Shown here: positions 53,647 through 64,000 of the stretch, in pieces
Position numbering within the stretch: position 1 is the first letter of the stretch
How the letters are laid out: every line of letters starts with the position of its first letter
Source of the DNA: Rhodobacter sp. CZR27
GTDB lineage: Bacteria > Pseudomonadota > Alphaproteobacteria > Rhodobacterales > Rhodobacteraceae
Direction: 5' to 3'
DNA: 64,000 nt
Assembly (NCBI RefSeq): GCF_002407205.1
Contig: NZ_CP023548.1
Location: forward strand, 582,501-646,500
Notes under the pieces: generated by a model
What the model was told of the DNA's origin: nothing
What the model saw: the letters and a program-made list of their open reading frames with translations, nothing else
The model's database searches: none
Program-made: the position numbers and the translations under genes

Positions 53647-55806
53647 TCAGGTGACCGATACCTGCGGCGTGCGTTCGGCCTTCACCTGAAGCCTGCGGTC
53701 GTGCAGGACCGGCTCGGTATAGCCCGAGGGCTGCTCGCGTCCCTTGAACACGAGGTCGCAGGCAGCCCGGAAGGCCGCCCCGTCGAAGCCCGGCGCCATG
53801 GGCCGGTAGTTCGGATCCTCGGCGTTCTGGCTGTCCACCACGACGGCCATCTTCTCCAGCGCGGCCCTGACCTGCTCTTCCGAAACGACGCCGTGGTGCA
53901 GCCAGTTCACCAGCGCCTGAGAGGAGATGCGGCAGGTCGCCCGGTCCTCCATCAGGCCGATGTTGTTGATGTCGGGCACCTTCGAGCAGCCGATGCCCTG
54001 ATCGACCCAGCGCACGACATAGCCGAGGATGCCATGCGCGTTGTTCTCGATCTCCTGGCGCAGTTCGGCGTCTGACCAGTTCACGCCCTCGGCGACCGGC
54101 AGCGTCAGAAGATCGTCCAGCGAGCCGCGCGGCCCCGCCGCCGCGATCTCGGCCTGCCGCGCGGCGACATCGACGCGGTGGTAATGCGTGGCATGCAGGG
54201 TGGCAGCGGTGGGCGAGGGGACCCAGGCGCAGTTGGCGCCCGCGCGCGGATGGGCGATCTTGGTCGCGAGCATCTCGGCCATGCGGTCGGGCGCGGCCCA
54301 CATGCCCTTGCCGATCTGCGCCCGGCCGCGCAGTCCGCAGGCCAGCCCGATGTCCACGTTGCGATCCTCGTAGGAGGCGATCCAGCGCGAGGCCTTCATG
54401 TCGCCCTTCTTCACCATCGGCCCGGCTTCCATTCCGGTCACGATCTCGTCGCCCGTCCGGTCGAGGAAGCCCGTGTTGATGAAGGCGACACGATGCTTTG
54501 CGGCCCGGATGCACTCCTTGAGGTTCACGCTCGTGCGCCGCTCCTCGTCCATGATGCCGAGCTTGACGGTGTAGGGCGGCAATCCGAAGGCCCGTTCCAC
54601 GCGAGAGAAGATCTCGTCGGCGAAGGCGACCTCCTCGGGGCCGTGCATCTTCGGCTTCACCACATAGACCGATCCGGTGACCGAGTTCCGGGGTCCCTCT
54701 GTCTTGCGCAGGTCATGCATCGCGCAAAGGGTGGTGGCGAAGGCGTCGAGCATGCCCTCGAAGATCTCCTCGCCCTGTTCGTCCAGCACGGCAGGAGTGG
54801 TCATCAGGTGGCCCACGTTGCGCACCAGCATCAGCGCGCGGCCCTTGAGCCGCAGCCGCCCGCCCGCCGCAGCGGCAAACTCGAGGTCTGGCGCCAGTTC
54901 CCGAACGAACATTCGGCCAGCCTTCGAGATCGCCTCGCGCAGGTCGCCCTTCATCAGGCCGAGCCAGTTGCCATAGGCCAGCGCCTTGTCTTCGCCATCG
55001 ACGGCCGCAATGGAATCCTCGCAATCCATGATCGCCGACAGCGCCGCCTCCAGCCGGATGTCGGCGATGCCCGCCCGGTCCGTGGCGCCGATCCGGTGCC
55101 CGTGGTCGATATCGAGGATAAGGTGCAGCCCGTGGTGCATGAGCACGATGGCCGAGGGCGCCCCGGCCGCGCCGCCATAGCCGACGAACTCTGCCGGGTT
55201 CTTCAGCGCCGGAACGAGTGCCCCGTCCTCGACCCGATAGCCGGTCACGGCGGCGTGGCTGCCCTCGGCCAGCGGCACCACCTCGTCAAGGAACTGCCGC
55301 CCCCAGGCTATCACTCGCGCGCCGCGCGCGGCGTCGAAGCCTCCGTCGGGCGGCAGATCGCCCAGGGCATCCGTGCCATAGAGCGCATCATAGAGCGATC
55401 CCCACCGGGCATTTGCCGCGTTCAGCGCATAACGCGCGTTCATCACCGGCACCACGAGTTGCGGTCCTGCGGTCAACGCGATCTCGGGGTCGACGTTTTC
55501 CGTCTCGATCGCGAAATCCGGTCCCTCGGGCAGGAGATAGTCGATCTCGCGCAGGAAGGCCTTGTAATCCTCAAGCAGGCCCGGCTGGCCGCGCCGTTCG
55601 CGATGCCATGCATCGATCCGGTCCTGCATCCACGAGCGGCGATCGAGAAGCGCGCGGTTTACCGGCCCGAGGTCGCGCACCATCGCCGCAAGGCCGCCCC
55701 AGAAGGCATCCTCCTCGACGCCCGAGCCGGGCAGCGCCTCGCGCGTCAGGAACTCCGCCAGGCGGATGTCGACCTGCAGGCCGTGCTTCTCGATCCGGTC
55801 GGTCAA
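53647..55806 (-). CDS. glcB: Malate synthase G
   Basis: A 719-residue enzyme condensing glyoxylate with acetyl-CoA to malate in the glyoxylate bypass. Typical type G features: [20 protein letters not shown] at the N-terminus, [100 protein letters not shown] and [20 protein letters not shown]. The start is TTG at 55806 with GGAG 7 nt upstream; the frame is open far upstream only by overlap with the photolyase gene. Single gene. Whether it serves the citrate-cleavage operon at the left end is not shown. Confidence 0.95.
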   Translation of the reverse strand: MTDRIEKHGLQVDIRLAEFLTREALPGSGVEEDAFWGGLAAMVRDLGPVNRALLDRRSWMQDRIDAWHRERRGQPGLLEDYKAFLREIDYLLPEGPDFAIETENVDPEIALTAGPQLVVPVMNARYALNAANARWGSLYDALYGTDALGDLPPDGGFDAARGARVIAWGRQFLDEVVPLAEGSHAAVTGYRVEDGALVPALKNPAEFVGYGGAAGAPSAIVLMHHGLHLILDIDHGHRIGATDRAGIADIRLEAALSAIMDCEDSIAAVDGEDKALAYGNWLGLMKGDLREAISKAGRMFVRELAPDLEFAAAAGGRLRLKGRALMLVRNVGHLMTTPAVLDEQGEEIFEGMLDAFATTLCAMHDLRKTEGPRNSVTGSVYVVKPKMHGPEEVAFADEIFSRVERAFGLPPYTVKLGIMDEERRTSVNLKECIRAAKHRVAFINTGFLDRTGDEIVTGMEAGPMVKKGDMKASRWIASYEDRNVDIGLACGLRGRAQIGKGMWAAPDRMAEMLATKIAHPRAGANCAWVPSPTAATLHATHYHRVDVAARQAEIAAAGPRGSLDDLLTLPVAEGVNWSDAELRQEIENNAHGILGYVVRWVDQGIGCSKVPDINNIGLMEDRATCRISSQALVNWLHHGVVSEEQVRAALEKMAVVVDSQNAEDPNYRPMAPGFDGAAFRAACDLVFKGREQPSGYTEPVLHDRRLQVKAERTPQVSVT

Positions 55807-55904
55807 GGGTCTTCTCCCCGCGATGACATTCTGTCGCAGCTTTACGGACAAACGTGCCCGCAAGCAACCAAGGCGGACTGTCGACAAGGCATCCAGGGAC
55901 CGTT

Positions 55905-57218
55905 TCAGAGGTCGAGGTGCAGTTGGGCCGGAGAGACCGGGACGCGGCGCCCACGGGCCGGGCGGGCGCCGCGCCAGTCCACCAGATCCGCCGTCCCGGC
56001 GGCCCGGCGCATCAGGCGGCGGCGCGCCTCGCGGGCGGTGCTGGCCGGGTCCACCACGGCCTCGGGGTAGCGATGCCCGAGGAGCCGGCGCGCACCGGTC
56101 CAGCGCCACGGCTCCTGCAGCAGGGCATCGGGCACATCGGCCAGTTCCGGCAGCCAGCGCCGGGTGAAGCGGCCGTCCGGGTCCAGAATGGCGGCGAGGG
56201 CGATGGGATCGGCCGGCCCCCGGCCCGCGGCGCGTTCCATCTGCGCCCAATGCACGGGCGGCGTGAAATCGGTCAGCCGGCAGGCCAGCGCCGCACCTGC
56301 CGGCCGCTGCGGCAGGCCCAGATGGTGCAGCGCGACCGAGGCGAGCATTGCCCGCATCCGGGCAGGCAGCCAGCCCGTCGCGTCGAGACAGCGCAAGGCC
56401 GCGTCGACGAAGGGCAGCCCGGTCTCGGCGCGCTGGAAGGCCCCCAGATGCGCGGCGTCGGCGCCGGTATCGGACGGCGCGGCACCCTCCGCCGTCTGGG
56501 CAAGCGCGGTTCGGAACGCCGCAAGGCTCCGCGTCCAGCCGGGGCCCGGCCGCTCGGCCAGCCGCCGGGCGAGCGCCTCGGCCACCTCGGCCCGCGACAG
56601 GCTTCCGGCGGCGAGATGGGGCGACAGACGCGACGAAAGGCGCTCGGCCAGCAGCGGCCGGTCGCGCGCCTCGCGATAGGCTTCCCCACGCCGCTCGAGA
56701 AAGCCCTGCAACAACAGAAGCCCCTGTTCCCGCCCGCCGGGCTGGCGGTGCGGGCAACGGTCCTCGGCCAGCCGCAGGGCGCGGGGCGGCGGGATCGGTC
56801 CCGGCTCCACCGCCGGAACCGGGCTGAGGGCGGCCGGGGCACCCGGACCCTGCGGGACGACCGCCAGTTCGACGCCAGCCGTTGCCGCCCAACCGGCGAC
56901 GCGCCGATCGGTGGCCCGGCTGGCCGCATCCTCGAGGCAGAGGATGCGCCTGATTCGGTGCAGCCGGCAGAGGGTGTCGAGCACGGCCACCGGATCGCCC
57001 ACCCGCACCGCCAGCGGTGCGCCGAGCCGGGCCAGCGTCTCCCGCAACTCGACGAGACATTCGGCGCGGAACATCCACTGCCGCGCCGAGCGCGCGGAAT
57101 CGGCCCAGTCCTCCGGATCGATGATGTGCAGCGGCAAGACCCGGGCCTCGGCCGCAAGGGCAAGCGCGGGATGATCGGTCACCCGCAGGTCGTTCCGGAA
57201 CCAGACGAGAACATTCAT
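55905..57218 (-). CDS. phrB: Deoxyribodipyrimidine photolyase
   Basis: A 437-residue FAD flavoprotein that repairs pyrimidine dimers with light. The N-terminal Rossmann antenna domain begins [20 protein letters not shown]. The C-terminal helical FAD domain shows [40 protein letters not shown] (the substrate-side helix), [19 protein letters not shown] and a [16 protein letters not shown] counterpart of the D-x-x-x-x-x-W-Q block. It is shorter than typical PhrB (about 470) and Arg/Ala-rich, and the active-site HW..Q motif is altered, so a cryptochrome-like role cannot be excluded. ATG at 57218 is the family start. Confidence 0.9.
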   Translation of the reverse strand: MNVLVWFRNDLRVTDHPALALAAEARVLPLHIIDPEDWADSARSARQWMFRAECLVELRETLARLGAPLAVRVGDPVAVLDTLCRLHRIRRILCLEDAASRATDRRVAGWAATAGVELAVVPQGPGAPAALSPVPAVEPGPIPPPRALRLAEDRCPHRQPGGREQGLLLLQGFLERRGEAYREARDRPLLAERLSSRLSPHLAAGSLSRAEVAEALARRLAERPGPGWTRSLAAFRTALAQTAEGAAPSDTGADAAHLGAFQRAETGLPFVDAALRCLDATGWLPARMRAMLASVALHHLGLPQRPAGAALACRLTDFTPPVHWAQMERAAGRGPADPIALAAILDPDGRFTRRWLPELADVPDALLQEPWRWTGARRLLGHRYPEAVVDPASTAREARRRLMRRAAGTADLVDWRGARPARGRRVPVSPAQLHLDL

Positions 57219-57383
57219 GGAACATGGCTTACCGCAACGCGGCGAAAGAGCAAGGGGCCGCACCGGCGGGGCCGTCAAACTTCTGAATCGAACGCCGCGG
57301 ATGATGCCCGGGACCACCTTCCGGCGATGCCGCCCTTGCGCGCGCCGCTTCGCCGACTAGGCTTGAAGGTCAAGGAGAAGATC

Positions 57384-59939
57384 ATGACCGACATGCCGAT
57401 CCGCCTCGCCGACTACCTTCCTCCCGGCCACCTCGTCGAAACCGTCTCGCTGACCTTCCGCCTCGCGCCGGGTGCGACGCGGGTGCTGTCCGAGATCCGG
57501 TTCACGCCGAACCCGGCCCGCCCTGGGCGGCATGACCTGAGGCTGGATGGCGAGAAGATCCGGCTGATCGCGGCGGCGGTGGATGGCGTGCCGATCGCCA
57601 CCGAACCCGACGCGACCGGGCTGACCCTGCCGCAGTCAAGCCTGCCCGACGGACCCTTCACCTTCACCGCCGAGGTCGAGATCGACCCCGCCGCCAACAC
57701 CGCGCTGGAAGGGCTCTACATGTCGAACGGCATGTATTGCACCCAGTGCGAGGCCGAGGGGTTCCGCAGGATCACCTTCTACCCCGACCGCCCCGATGTG
57801 ATGGCGCCCTTCCGCGTGCGGATCGAAAGCGACCTGCCGGTGCTTCTGTCGAACGGCAACGAGGTGGCGAACGGGCCCGGCTGGGCGGAATGGCACGATC
57901 CATGGCCGAAGCCCGCCTATCTCTTCGCGCTGGTGGCCGGCGATCTGGTCGCCCACAGCGCGGGCTTCACCACCATGTCGGGCCGCGACGTCGCGCTGAA
58001 CATCTGGGTCCGCCCCGGCGACGAGGCGCGCTGCGGCTATGCGATGGACAGCCTGATCCGCGCGATGAAGTGGGACGAGGAGGTCTATGGCCGGGAATAC
58101 GACCTCGACATCTTCAACATCGTGGCCGTGGACGATTTCAACATGGGCGCGATGGAGAACAAGGGCCTGAACATCTTCAACTCGAAGTATGTGCTGGCCC
58201 TTCCCGAGACCGCGACCGACGACGACTTCGCCCGGATCGAGGCGATCATCGCGCATGAGTACTTCCACAACTGGACCGGCAACCGGATCACCTGCCGCGA
58301 CTGGTTCCAGCTCTGCCTGAAGGAAGGGCTGACGGTCTTCCGCGACCAACAGTTCAGCGCGGACATGCGCTCGGCCGCGGTGAAGCGGATCGAGGATGTG
58401 CTGACGCTGCGCGCGCGGCAGTTCCGCGAGGACGACGGGCCGCTCGCCCATCCCGTCCGCCCCGAGGAATACATCGAGATCAACAACTTCTACACCGCGA
58501 CGGTCTACGAGAAGGGCGCCGAGGTGATCGGGATGCTGAAGCGTCTCGTGGGCGACGAGGGCTATTCCCGCGCGCTCGATCTCTATTTCCGGCGCCACGA
58601 CGGGCAGGCGGCGACCATCGAGGACTGGCTCAAGGTCTTCGAGGATGCCACGGGGCGCGACCTCTCGCAGTTCAAGCGCTGGTATTCCGAGGCGGGGACG
58701 CCCCGACTGAAGGTCGCCGAACATTACGAGGCCGGCCGCTATACGCTCGACTTCGAGCAGGTGAACCCGCCGACGCCCGACCAGCCGGTGAAGCGTCCCA
58801 AGGTCATCCCGATCGCGGTCGGCCTGCTGAACCCCAACGGCGACGAGGTGCTGCCGACCACGGTGCTCGAGATGACCGAGGCGCGGCAGAGCTTCAGCTT
58901 CGGCGGTCTGGCCAGCCGGCCCGTTCCCTCGATCCTGCGCGGCTTCTCGGCGCCGGTGGTGCTGGAACGCGACACCTCGCCCGAGGAACGCGCCTTCCTG
59001 CTCGCCCACGACACGGACCCGTTCAACAAGTGGGAGGCGGGGCGTGCGCTCGCCAAGGACGTGCTGGCGCGGATGGTGACGGATGGGGCGCAGCCGGGGC
59101 CGGACTGGCTCGACGCGCTGGCCCGGGTGGCGGTGGACGAGACGCTGGACCCCGCCTTCCGGGCGCTGGCGCTGCGGCTGCCGGGCGAGGACGACATGGC
59201 GCAGACGCTCCATGCCTCGGGCCATGTTCCCGACCCCGCGCGCATCCATGCCGTGCGGAACCGGATGGCCGAGGCGCTGGCCGAGCGGCTGGAGCCGGAG
59301 CTTGGCGGGCTGATCGACCGTCTGGCCGAGCCCGGCCCCTTCACGCCGGAGGCGCGGGCCGCCGGTCGCCGGGCGCTGCGCCTTGCCGCGCTGGGCCTGC
59401 TGTCGCGGCGCGACGGCGGCGCGCGGGCCGAGGCCGCCTTCCGCTCGGCCAACAACATGACCGAGGAGGTCGGCGCGCTCGCCTGCCTGCTCGAGATCGG
59501 ACGCGGGCAGGAGGAGCTGGGCCTTTTCGAGACGCGCTGGAGCCGCGACCGGCTGGTGATGGACAAGTGGTTCTCGCTGCAGATCCTGCATGCCGCGCCG
59601 GCCGAGACCGCGGCGACCGTCGAGCGGCTGACCCGGCATGCGGCCTTCGACTGGAAGAACCCCAACCGCTTCCGCGCGGTGATCGGCGCGCTTTCGGCCA
59701 ACCACGCCGGCTTCCACCATGCCTCGGGCGACAGCTACCGGCTCTTGGCCGACTGGCTGATCCGGCTCGATCCGCTGAACCCGCAGACGGCCGCCCGCAT
59801 GTCCACCGCCTTCGAGACGCTCGCCCGCTATGACGCCGACCGTCAGGCGCTGATGGCGGCCGAGCTTGACCGCATCCTTGCCGCGCCCGGTCTCAGCCGC
59901 GATCTGGCCGAGATGGCGGCGCGGATGCGGCGCGGCTGA
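57384..59939 (+). CDS. pepN: Aminopeptidase N
   Basis: An 851-residue M1 zinc aminopeptidase. GAMEN at residues 255-259 (FNMGAMENKGLNIFNSK), zinc-binding HEYFH at 291-295 and the third ligand Glu in LKEGLTVFRDQQF define the active site; the transition-state tyrosine lies in INNFYTATVYEKGAEVIGML. The long C-terminal helical domain (from about residue 540) is the PepN type. ATG at 57384 has AAGGAG 6 nt upstream. Cytoplasmic; turns over small peptides. It diverges from the photolyase gene. Confidence 0.97.
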   Translation: MTDMPIRLADYLPPGHLVETVSLTFRLAPGATRVLSEIRFTPNPARPGRHDLRLDGEKIRLIAAAVDGVPIATEPDATGLTLPQSSLPDGPFTFTAEVEIDPAANTALEGLYMSNGMYCTQCEAEGFRRITFYPDRPDVMAPFRVRIESDLPVLLSNGNEVANGPGWAEWHDPWPKPAYLFALVAGDLVAHSAGFTTMSGRDVALNIWVRPGDEARCGYAMDSLIRAMKWDEEVYGREYDLDIFNIVAVDDFNMGAMENKGLNIFNSKYVLALPETATDDDFARIEAIIAHEYFHNWTGNRITCRDWFQLCLKEGLTVFRDQQFSADMRSAAVKRIEDVLTLRARQFREDDGPLAHPVRPEEYIEINNFYTATVYEKGAEVIGMLKRLVGDEGYSRALDLYFRRHDGQAATIEDWLKVFEDATGRDLSQFKRWYSEAGTPRLKVAEHYEAGRYTLDFEQVNPPTPDQPVKRPKVIPIAVGLLNPNGDEVLPTTVLEMTEARQSFSFGGLASRPVPSILRGFSAPVVLERDTSPEERAFLLAHDTDPFNKWEAGRALAKDVLARMVTDGAQPGPDWLDALARVAVDETLDPAFRALALRLPGEDDMAQTLHASGHVPDPARIHAVRNRMAEALAERLEPELGGLIDRLAEPGPFTPEARAAGRRALRLAALGLLSRRDGGARAEAAFRSANNMTEEVGALACLLEIGRGQEELGLFETRWSRDRLVMDKWFSLQILHAAPAETAATVERLTRHAAFDWKNPNRFRAVIGALSANHAGFHHASGDSYRLLADWLIRLDPLNPQTAARMSTAFETLARYDADRQALMAAELDRILAAPGLSRDLAEMAARMRRG

Positions 59940-60071
59940 GGGGGGACGCGGAACCTTGATCGTGCCGAAGCGTTCTGACCGGCGGATGACTGCCGAGACG
60001 GAAGGTGGACGGGTGGCAGGGCTTGCCCGGCGCAGAAACCCGGCCTCATGTCGTGCGAGAGCTGGAAGACC

Positions 60072-60959
60072 ATGGTGTCGCTCATGATGCAGTCCCGAAT
60101 CGATCCCCTCATCGAGGAACGCGCGCCGTGGCTGTTTTCCGGCCGCCCGCATCACGAGCTTGCACGGCGGATGCTGACCCGCGTGCTGGGCTACAACCGC
60201 ACCGTGGCGCTGGGCGAGCGGCTGAAGGACCACCCCACGCCCGATATCATGCGCATGGTGGGCGACCTGATCGCCCGCGATGTCGAGGTGTCGGGGCTCG
60301 AGAACCTGCCGCGGAACGGTCCGGCGCTGGTGGTCTGCAACCACCCCACCGGCATCGCCGACGGGATCATGCTGCACCGGGCGCTGGCGCCCCTGCGGCC
60401 CGACCTCTTCTTCTACGCCAACCGCGACATCCTGCGCGTGCTGCCGCAGATGGAGGACCTGATCTGCCCGGTCGAGTGGCGGCCCGAGAAGCGCAGCCAC
60501 CAGAAGACGCGCGAGACGATGGACTATACCCGCCGCGCCATCGACGCAGGCCGGCTCGGCGTGATCTTCCCCTCGGGACGGCTGGCGAAGCGGACGGGGC
60601 TGAAGCTGATGGAGCGGCCGTGGATGGCCTCGGCCGCGATGATCGCGCGCAAGTTCGACCTCGAGGTGGTGCCGGTGAACATCCGGGCGCGCAACTCGAC
60701 GCTGTTCTACCTGTTCGACCTGATCCACCCCACCTTGCGCGACATCACCCTGTTCCACGAGGTGCTGAACAAGCACCGCCAGCCGTTCCGCATCACCATG
60801 GGCCGGCCGATCCCGCCCGAGCGCCTGCCGGCCAGATCCGAGGAGGGGATCGAGATGCTGCGCGAGGCGACGCTGGCACTGGGCGGCCAGCATTCGCCGG
60901 CGGTGAGCATCGTGCAGATGACGAGCCTGCGTGGCGCGCTGCGCTACGCCCGCGGCTAG
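60072..60959 (+). CDS. 1-acyl-glycerol-phosphate / lysophospholipid acyltransferase-like protein
   Basis: A 295-residue PlsC-superfamily acyltransferase. The catalytic block is VVCNHPTGIADGIML, where the usual H-x4-D is H-x5-D, a spacing seen in a subgroup of these enzymes; FPSGRLAKRT corresponds to the phosphate-binding block and VVPVNIRARNST to the third motif. No clear membrane anchor. ATG at 60072 is used, since GGAAG lies just upstream; ATG at 60048 is in frame too. It likely acylates a lysophospholipid or similar lipid. It follows pepN by 132 bp. Confidence 0.82.
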   Translation: MVSLMMQSRIDPLIEERAPWLFSGRPHHELARRMLTRVLGYNRTVALGERLKDHPTPDIMRMVGDLIARDVEVSGLENLPRNGPALVVCNHPTGIADGIMLHRALAPLRPDLFFYANRDILRVLPQMEDLICPVEWRPEKRSHQKTRETMDYTRRAIDAGRLGVIFPSGRLAKRTGLKLMERPWMASAAMIARKFDLEVVPVNIRARNSTLFYLFDLIHPTLRDITLFHEVLNKHRQPFRITMGRPIPPERLPARSEEGIEMLREATLALGGQHSPAVSIVQMTSLRGALRYARG

Positions 60960-61062
60960 AAAGGGCCCGGCAGCTCCCCTTTGGGTGCGACTCGCGGAGG
61001 CAGGCGGGATCAGCCGCGCGCCGCTCTTGCGTGGCGCGCGTGGATCGCGTTCAACTCGCCCC

Positions 61063-62169
61063 ATGACCGGACCCCGCTACACCCCGCTTGTCCAACGCCT
61101 GCCCGCCACCGTCCCCTTCGTCGGACCCGAGACGCAGGAGCGGGCGCGGGGCAGGGCGTTCCGTGCCCGGCTGGGCGCGAACGAAAGCCTCTTCGGCCCT
61201 TCGCCGAGGGCGGTCGCCGCGATGACGCTCGCCGCCTCCGAGGTCTGGATGTATGGCGATCCCGAGATCCACGATCTGCGCGCGGCCATCGCCGCCCGGC
61301 ACCGCGTCGCACAGGCCAATGTGACGGTGGGCGAGGGGATCGACGGCCTGCTCGGCTCGCTCGTGCGGCTGCTGGTGGCCGAGGGCGACCCGGTGGTGAC
61401 CTCCGAGGGCGCCTATCCGACCTTCGCCTTTCATGTCGAGGGCTTCGGCGGACGGCTCCACAAGGTGCCCTATCGCGGGGATCACGAGGATCCCGAGGCG
61501 CTGGTCGCCGCCGCGCGCGAGGTCGGCGCGAAGCTGGTCTATCTTGCCAATCCCGACAATCCGATGGGGTCCCACCATCCGGCCGCAGTCATCCGCGCGA
61601 TGATCGACGCCCTGCCCGAGGGCACGCTGCTGGCGCTGGACGAAGCCTATGTGGAACTTGCGCCCGAAGGGACGGCGCCGCAGATCGACCCCGAGGATCC
61701 CCGCGTGATCCGCTTCCGCACCTTCTCGAAAGGCTACGGCATGGCGGGGCTGCGCGTGGGCTACGCCATCGGCGCGGCCTCGCTGGTGGCGGCCTTCGAC
61801 AAGGTGCGCAACCACTTCGGCGTCGGTCGCATCGCGCAGGCCGGCGCGCTGGCCGCCCTGCTGGACGAGGCCTGGCTTGAACAGGTTCGCGTCGAGGTTG
61901 CCCTGTCGCGGGACGAGCTTTCGCGGATCGCCCGGACCTGCGGACTTCGTCCCCTGCCGTCGGCCACCAATTTCGTCACGATCGACTGCGGCCGCGACGG
62001 CGCCCATGCGCGCGAGGTGCTGAAAGCGCTGATCGCGCGCGACATCTTCGTTCGCATGCCGTTCGTTGCGCCGCACGACCGCTGCATCCGCGTCAGCTGC
62101 GGGCGCGCCGAGGAGATGGCCGCCTTCGAGGCGGCCCTGCCCGAGGCTCTGGCGGCGGTGCGCGCCTAG
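61063..62169 (+). CDS. PLP-dependent aminotransferase, histidinol-phosphate aminotransferase-like
   Basis: A 368-residue fold-type I aminotransferase of the HisC branch. Substrate-side LGANESLFGPSPRA, GDPEIHDLRAAIAARH, YLANPDNPMGSHH (Asn for cofactor), ALDEAYVELA (Asp193) and the Schiff-base Lys223 in FRTFSKGYGMAGLRVGYAIG. It could be a true HisC or an aromatic/other amino acid aminotransferase; no other his genes are near. ATG at 61063 gives the family N-terminus; the ribosome site is weak. Confidence 0.9.
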   Translation: MTGPRYTPLVQRLPATVPFVGPETQERARGRAFRARLGANESLFGPSPRAVAAMTLAASEVWMYGDPEIHDLRAAIAARHRVAQANVTVGEGIDGLLGSLVRLLVAEGDPVVTSEGAYPTFAFHVEGFGGRLHKVPYRGDHEDPEALVAAAREVGAKLVYLANPDNPMGSHHPAAVIRAMIDALPEGTLLALDEAYVELAPEGTAPQIDPEDPRVIRFRTFSKGYGMAGLRVGYAIGAASLVAAFDKVRNHFGVGRIAQAGALAALLDEAWLEQVRVEVALSRDELSRIARTCGLRPLPSATNFVTIDCGRDGAHAREVLKALIARDIFVRMPFVAPHDRCIRVSCGRAEEMAAFEAALPEALAAVRA

Positions 62170-62231
62170 CCTGCCCGGCTCCCGGGCGTCGCGCGGCTGG
62201 GCTGTCGGCCGCTCAGCCGGGGCGAGGGGGC

Positions 62232-62669
62232 TCACTCGGCCGCGAGGCCGCCCCGTGCCGGACCGATCGCCGGTGCCTGTCCCTCCGGCGCCCGCACGGG
62301 CGGCGCACGCAGGCCGGCCTCGGCCTCCACCCGACGGGCCGAAAGGCTCGCCGCCAGTTCCGAAGGCTCGGGCGGCCGCTCGGGGCGGAAGAAGGCCGGG
62401 AGGTCCGGGGGAAGTCTCTCGGGTCCGGCTTCCGTGGACTCGACCCGGCGGAAGATCAGCAGGTTCTGGAAGGTGGTGGTCTTCCCGGTGAAGCCCACCC
62501 GCTCCTCGCAGGGCAGGGTCTCGGCGCGCAGATATTCCCAGCCATCTCGGCCGAGATCATTCATCAACTGGGTAAGCGACAGGGCGAAACGGTCGGTGGG
62601 GGTCCTTGCCCCCTTCACCTTCTCGCCCTTCCGCGGGGCAGGAACGACCTTGTATTCGAATCGGGGCAT
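62232..62669 (-). CDS. DUF4177-type protein
   Basis: A 145-residue protein. The first 75 residues (MPRFEYKVVPAPRKGEKVKG, SLTQLMNDLGRDGWEYLRAE, TLPCEERVGF, QNLLIFRR) are the DUF4177 fold, a small alpha/beta domain of unknown function; the rest is a Pro/Ala/Glu-rich tail without predicted structure. Cytoplasmic. ATG at 62669 agrees with the family. It follows gatB by 104 bp, after a hairpin, so it is probably transcribed separately. Confidence 0.88.
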   Translation of the reverse strand: MPRFEYKVVPAPRKGEKVKGARTPTDRFALSLTQLMNDLGRDGWEYLRAETLPCEERVGFTGKTTTFQNLLIFRRVESTEAGPERLPPDLPAFFRPERPPEPSELAASLSARRVEAEAGLRAPPVRAPEGQAPAIGPARGGLAAE

Positions 62670-62735
62670 GACCTGAAATTCTCGCTGACTGTATCGCGAG
62701 TCTAGGGCAGATCCGCCTGTCGCCAAGGGGGAACA

Positions 62736-62757
62736 GCCCGCGCGGCGCCGCGCGGGC
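62736..62757. terminator. Hairpin after gatB
   Basis: A perfect 22-bp palindrome (arms GCCCGCGCGGC and GCCGCGCGGGC) begins 17 bp beyond the gatB stop codon. No clear T-run follows on the minus strand; probably a GC-type terminator. Confidence 0.5.
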
Positions 62758-62773
62758 GGGGGCTTGCCGAGAC

Positions 62774-64000
62774 TTAAAGCCCCAGCTTCTGCGCCACGAT
62801 CTGGTTCACGGCGGCCGGGTTGGCCTTGCCGCCGGTGGCCTTGATCACCTGCCCCACGAACCAACCTGCCAGCTTCGGGTTCGCCTTGGCCTTCTCGACC
62901 TGAGCGGGATTGGCCGCGATGATCTCGTCCACCGCGGTCTCGATGGCGCCGGTGTCGGTCACCTGCTTCATGCCGCGCGCGGCCGCCACCTCGGCGGGGT
63001 CGCCGCCCTCGGTCCAGAGGATCTCGAACAGGTCCTTGGCCATCTTGCCCGAGATCTCGCCCGAGCCGATGAGGTCGAGAACCCCCCCCAGCTGAGCGGC
63101 CGTCACGGGTGTCTCGGCGATGGTCAGGCCCTGCTTGTTCAGCCGGCCGAACAGCTCGTTGATGACCCAGTTCGCCGCCTGCTTGCCGTCCCGCCCCTTC
63201 GCCACCGATTCGAAGAACATGGCCGATTCGAGGTCGGCCGTCAGCACGTTGGCATCGTAGTCGGTCACGCCGTAGTCCGCCATGAAGCGGGCCTTCTTGG
63301 CGTCCGGCAACTCGGGCATCGAGGCGGCGATATCGTCCACCCACGCCTGCTCGATCTCCAGCGGCAGCAGGTCCGGATCGGGGAAGTAGCGGTAGTCGTG
63401 CGCCTCCTCCTTCGACCGCATCGAGCGCGTCTCGCCCTTGTCGGGATCGTAGAGGCGCGTTTCCTGCACCACCTTGCCGCCATCCTCGAGGATCGCGATC
63501 TGGCGCCGCGCCTCGTAGTCGATGGCCTGCTGGATGAAGCGCATCGAGTTCATGTTCTTGATCTCGCAGCGGGTTCCCAGATGCGAGAAGTCCTGCGTCG
63601 CCTGATAGCGCTCGTAGTCGCCGGGCCGGCAGACCGAGACGTTCACGTCCGCCCGCAGGTTGCCGTTCTGCATGTTGCCGTCGCAGGTGCCGAGGTAGCG
63701 CAGGATCTGGCGCAGCTTCGCCACATAGGCCGCCGCTTCCTCGGGGCCGCGGATGTCGGGGCGGCTGACGATCTCCATCAGCGCGACGCCCGTGCGGTTG
63801 AAGTCCACGAAGGAGAGATTCGGGTCCATGTCGTGAATCGACTTGCCCGCGTCCTGCTCGAGGTGGATTCGCTCGATCCGCACGAGGCGCGCGACGCCCG
63901 GGCCCATCTCGACCAGCACTTCGCCCTCGCCCACGATGGGGTGGTAGAGCTGGCTGATCTGGTAGCCCTGCGGCAGGTCCGGATAGAAGTAGTTCTTGCG
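62774..64000 (-). CDS. gatB: Aspartyl/glutamyl-tRNA(Asn/Gln) amidotransferase subunit B, 5' end beyond window
   Basis: The kinase-side subunit of GatCAB, which converts Glu-tRNA(Gln) or Asp-tRNA(Asn) to the amide form. 409 codons are present from [16 protein letters not shown] to the stop; about 90 N-terminal residues lie outside. Family blocks: [100 protein letters not shown], and the C-terminal YqeY-like tail ([20 protein letters not shown]). Intact as far as seen. Confidence 0.97.
   Translation of the reverse strand, partial: RKNYFYPDLPQGYQISQLYHPIVGEGEVLVEMGPGVARLVRIERIHLEQDAGKSIHDMDPNLSFVDFNRTGVALMEIVSRPDIRGPEEAAAYVAKLRQILRYLGTCDGNMQNGNLRADVNVSVCRPGDYERYQATQDFSHLGTRCEIKNMNSMRFIQQAIDYEARRQIAILEDGGKVVQETRLYDPDKGETRSMRSKEEAHDYRYFPDPDLLPLEIEQAWVDDIAASMPELPDAKKARFMADYGVTDYDANVLTADLESAMFFESVAKGRDGKQAANWVINELFGRLNKQGLTIAETPVTAAQLGGVLDLIGSGEISGKMAKDLFEILWTEGGDPAEVAAARGMKQVTDTGAIETAVDEIIAANPAQVEKAKANPKLAGWFVGQVIKATGGKANPAAVNQIVAQKLGL

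Noticed and set aside
53647..57225. A 1192-residue fusion of photolyase-region sequence with malate synthase
   Set aside because: The N-terminal part is a wrong frame of the photolyase gene; malate synthase G starts at TTG 55806 with a ribosome site.
55854..59939. A 1361-residue fusion ahead of aminopeptidase N
   Set aside because: The first 510 codons are antisense to the photolyase gene; PepN starts at 57384 with its own AAGGAG site.

Overview
The window is GC-rich, densely coded chromosomal DNA from an alphaproteobacterium, most likely of the Rhodobacterales (Rhodobacter/Paracoccus relatives). The inference rests on the purM-purN-rnd order, the cobS/cobT pair, a DUF6880 protein, TctABC transport genes, LysR-rich content and the codon bias. 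No species can be named from the sequence alone. Both ends cut genes.

Layout. 1-10.2 kb: a divergent LysR regulator and a leftward operon prpF-like / tctC / tctB / tctA / terC-like / ATP-citrate-lyase-type small subunit / large subunit. It reads as uptake of a tricarboxylate, isomerisation, and ATP-dependent cleavage to acetyl-CoA. 10.2-18.8 kb: a 56-aa ORF, a DUF6880 protein, an IS5-family transposase relic split by an IS110/IS1111-type element with a probable guide-RNA end, a copper-type P-ATPase and a frameshifted small protein gene. 18.8-21.1 kb: a large RTX-like repeat protein.

21.1-29.6 kb is a nested pile of insertion sequences (IS427-type ends, IS5, IS21, a second IS5, an IS3 relic, an IS110 relic) around a fragment of an AAA+ ATPase. 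The whole block is bracketed by matching inverted ends and by CTAG on both sides. Just to its right, 29.6-30.1 kb keeps what looks like the broken tail of a family 2A encapsulin and the start of its cysteine desulfurase cargo gene, cut by the IS block. 30.2-33.6 kb: a two-component system, two PepSY-type periplasmic proteins and a second, small RTX protein. 33.6-42.2 kb: IS relics alternating with LysR/EamA exporter, SH3 lipoprotein and serine-hydroxymethyltransferase-like/LysR gene pairs.

42.5-64 kb is ordinary core genome: tRNA(CAT), purM, purN, rnd, a lipoprotein, sufE, DUF427, aminopeptidase P, cobT, two tandem small membrane paralogues, cobS, a J-domain protein, bolA, malate synthase G, photolyase, aminopeptidase N, an acyltransferase, an aminotransferase, DUF4177 and gatB.

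The most unusual signal is a set of short palindromic insertions (about 35-62 nt, several about 47 nt) lying inside transposase reading frames of four IS types: four in one IS256-type copy, four in one IS3-type copy, one in each of two IS5-type copies, and one worn copy in an IS427-type fragment. Stem sequences differ but self-complementarity is kept, one pair shows compensatory changes, and nearly every measurable insertion shifts the reading frame. I saw none in the non-transposon genes of this window.
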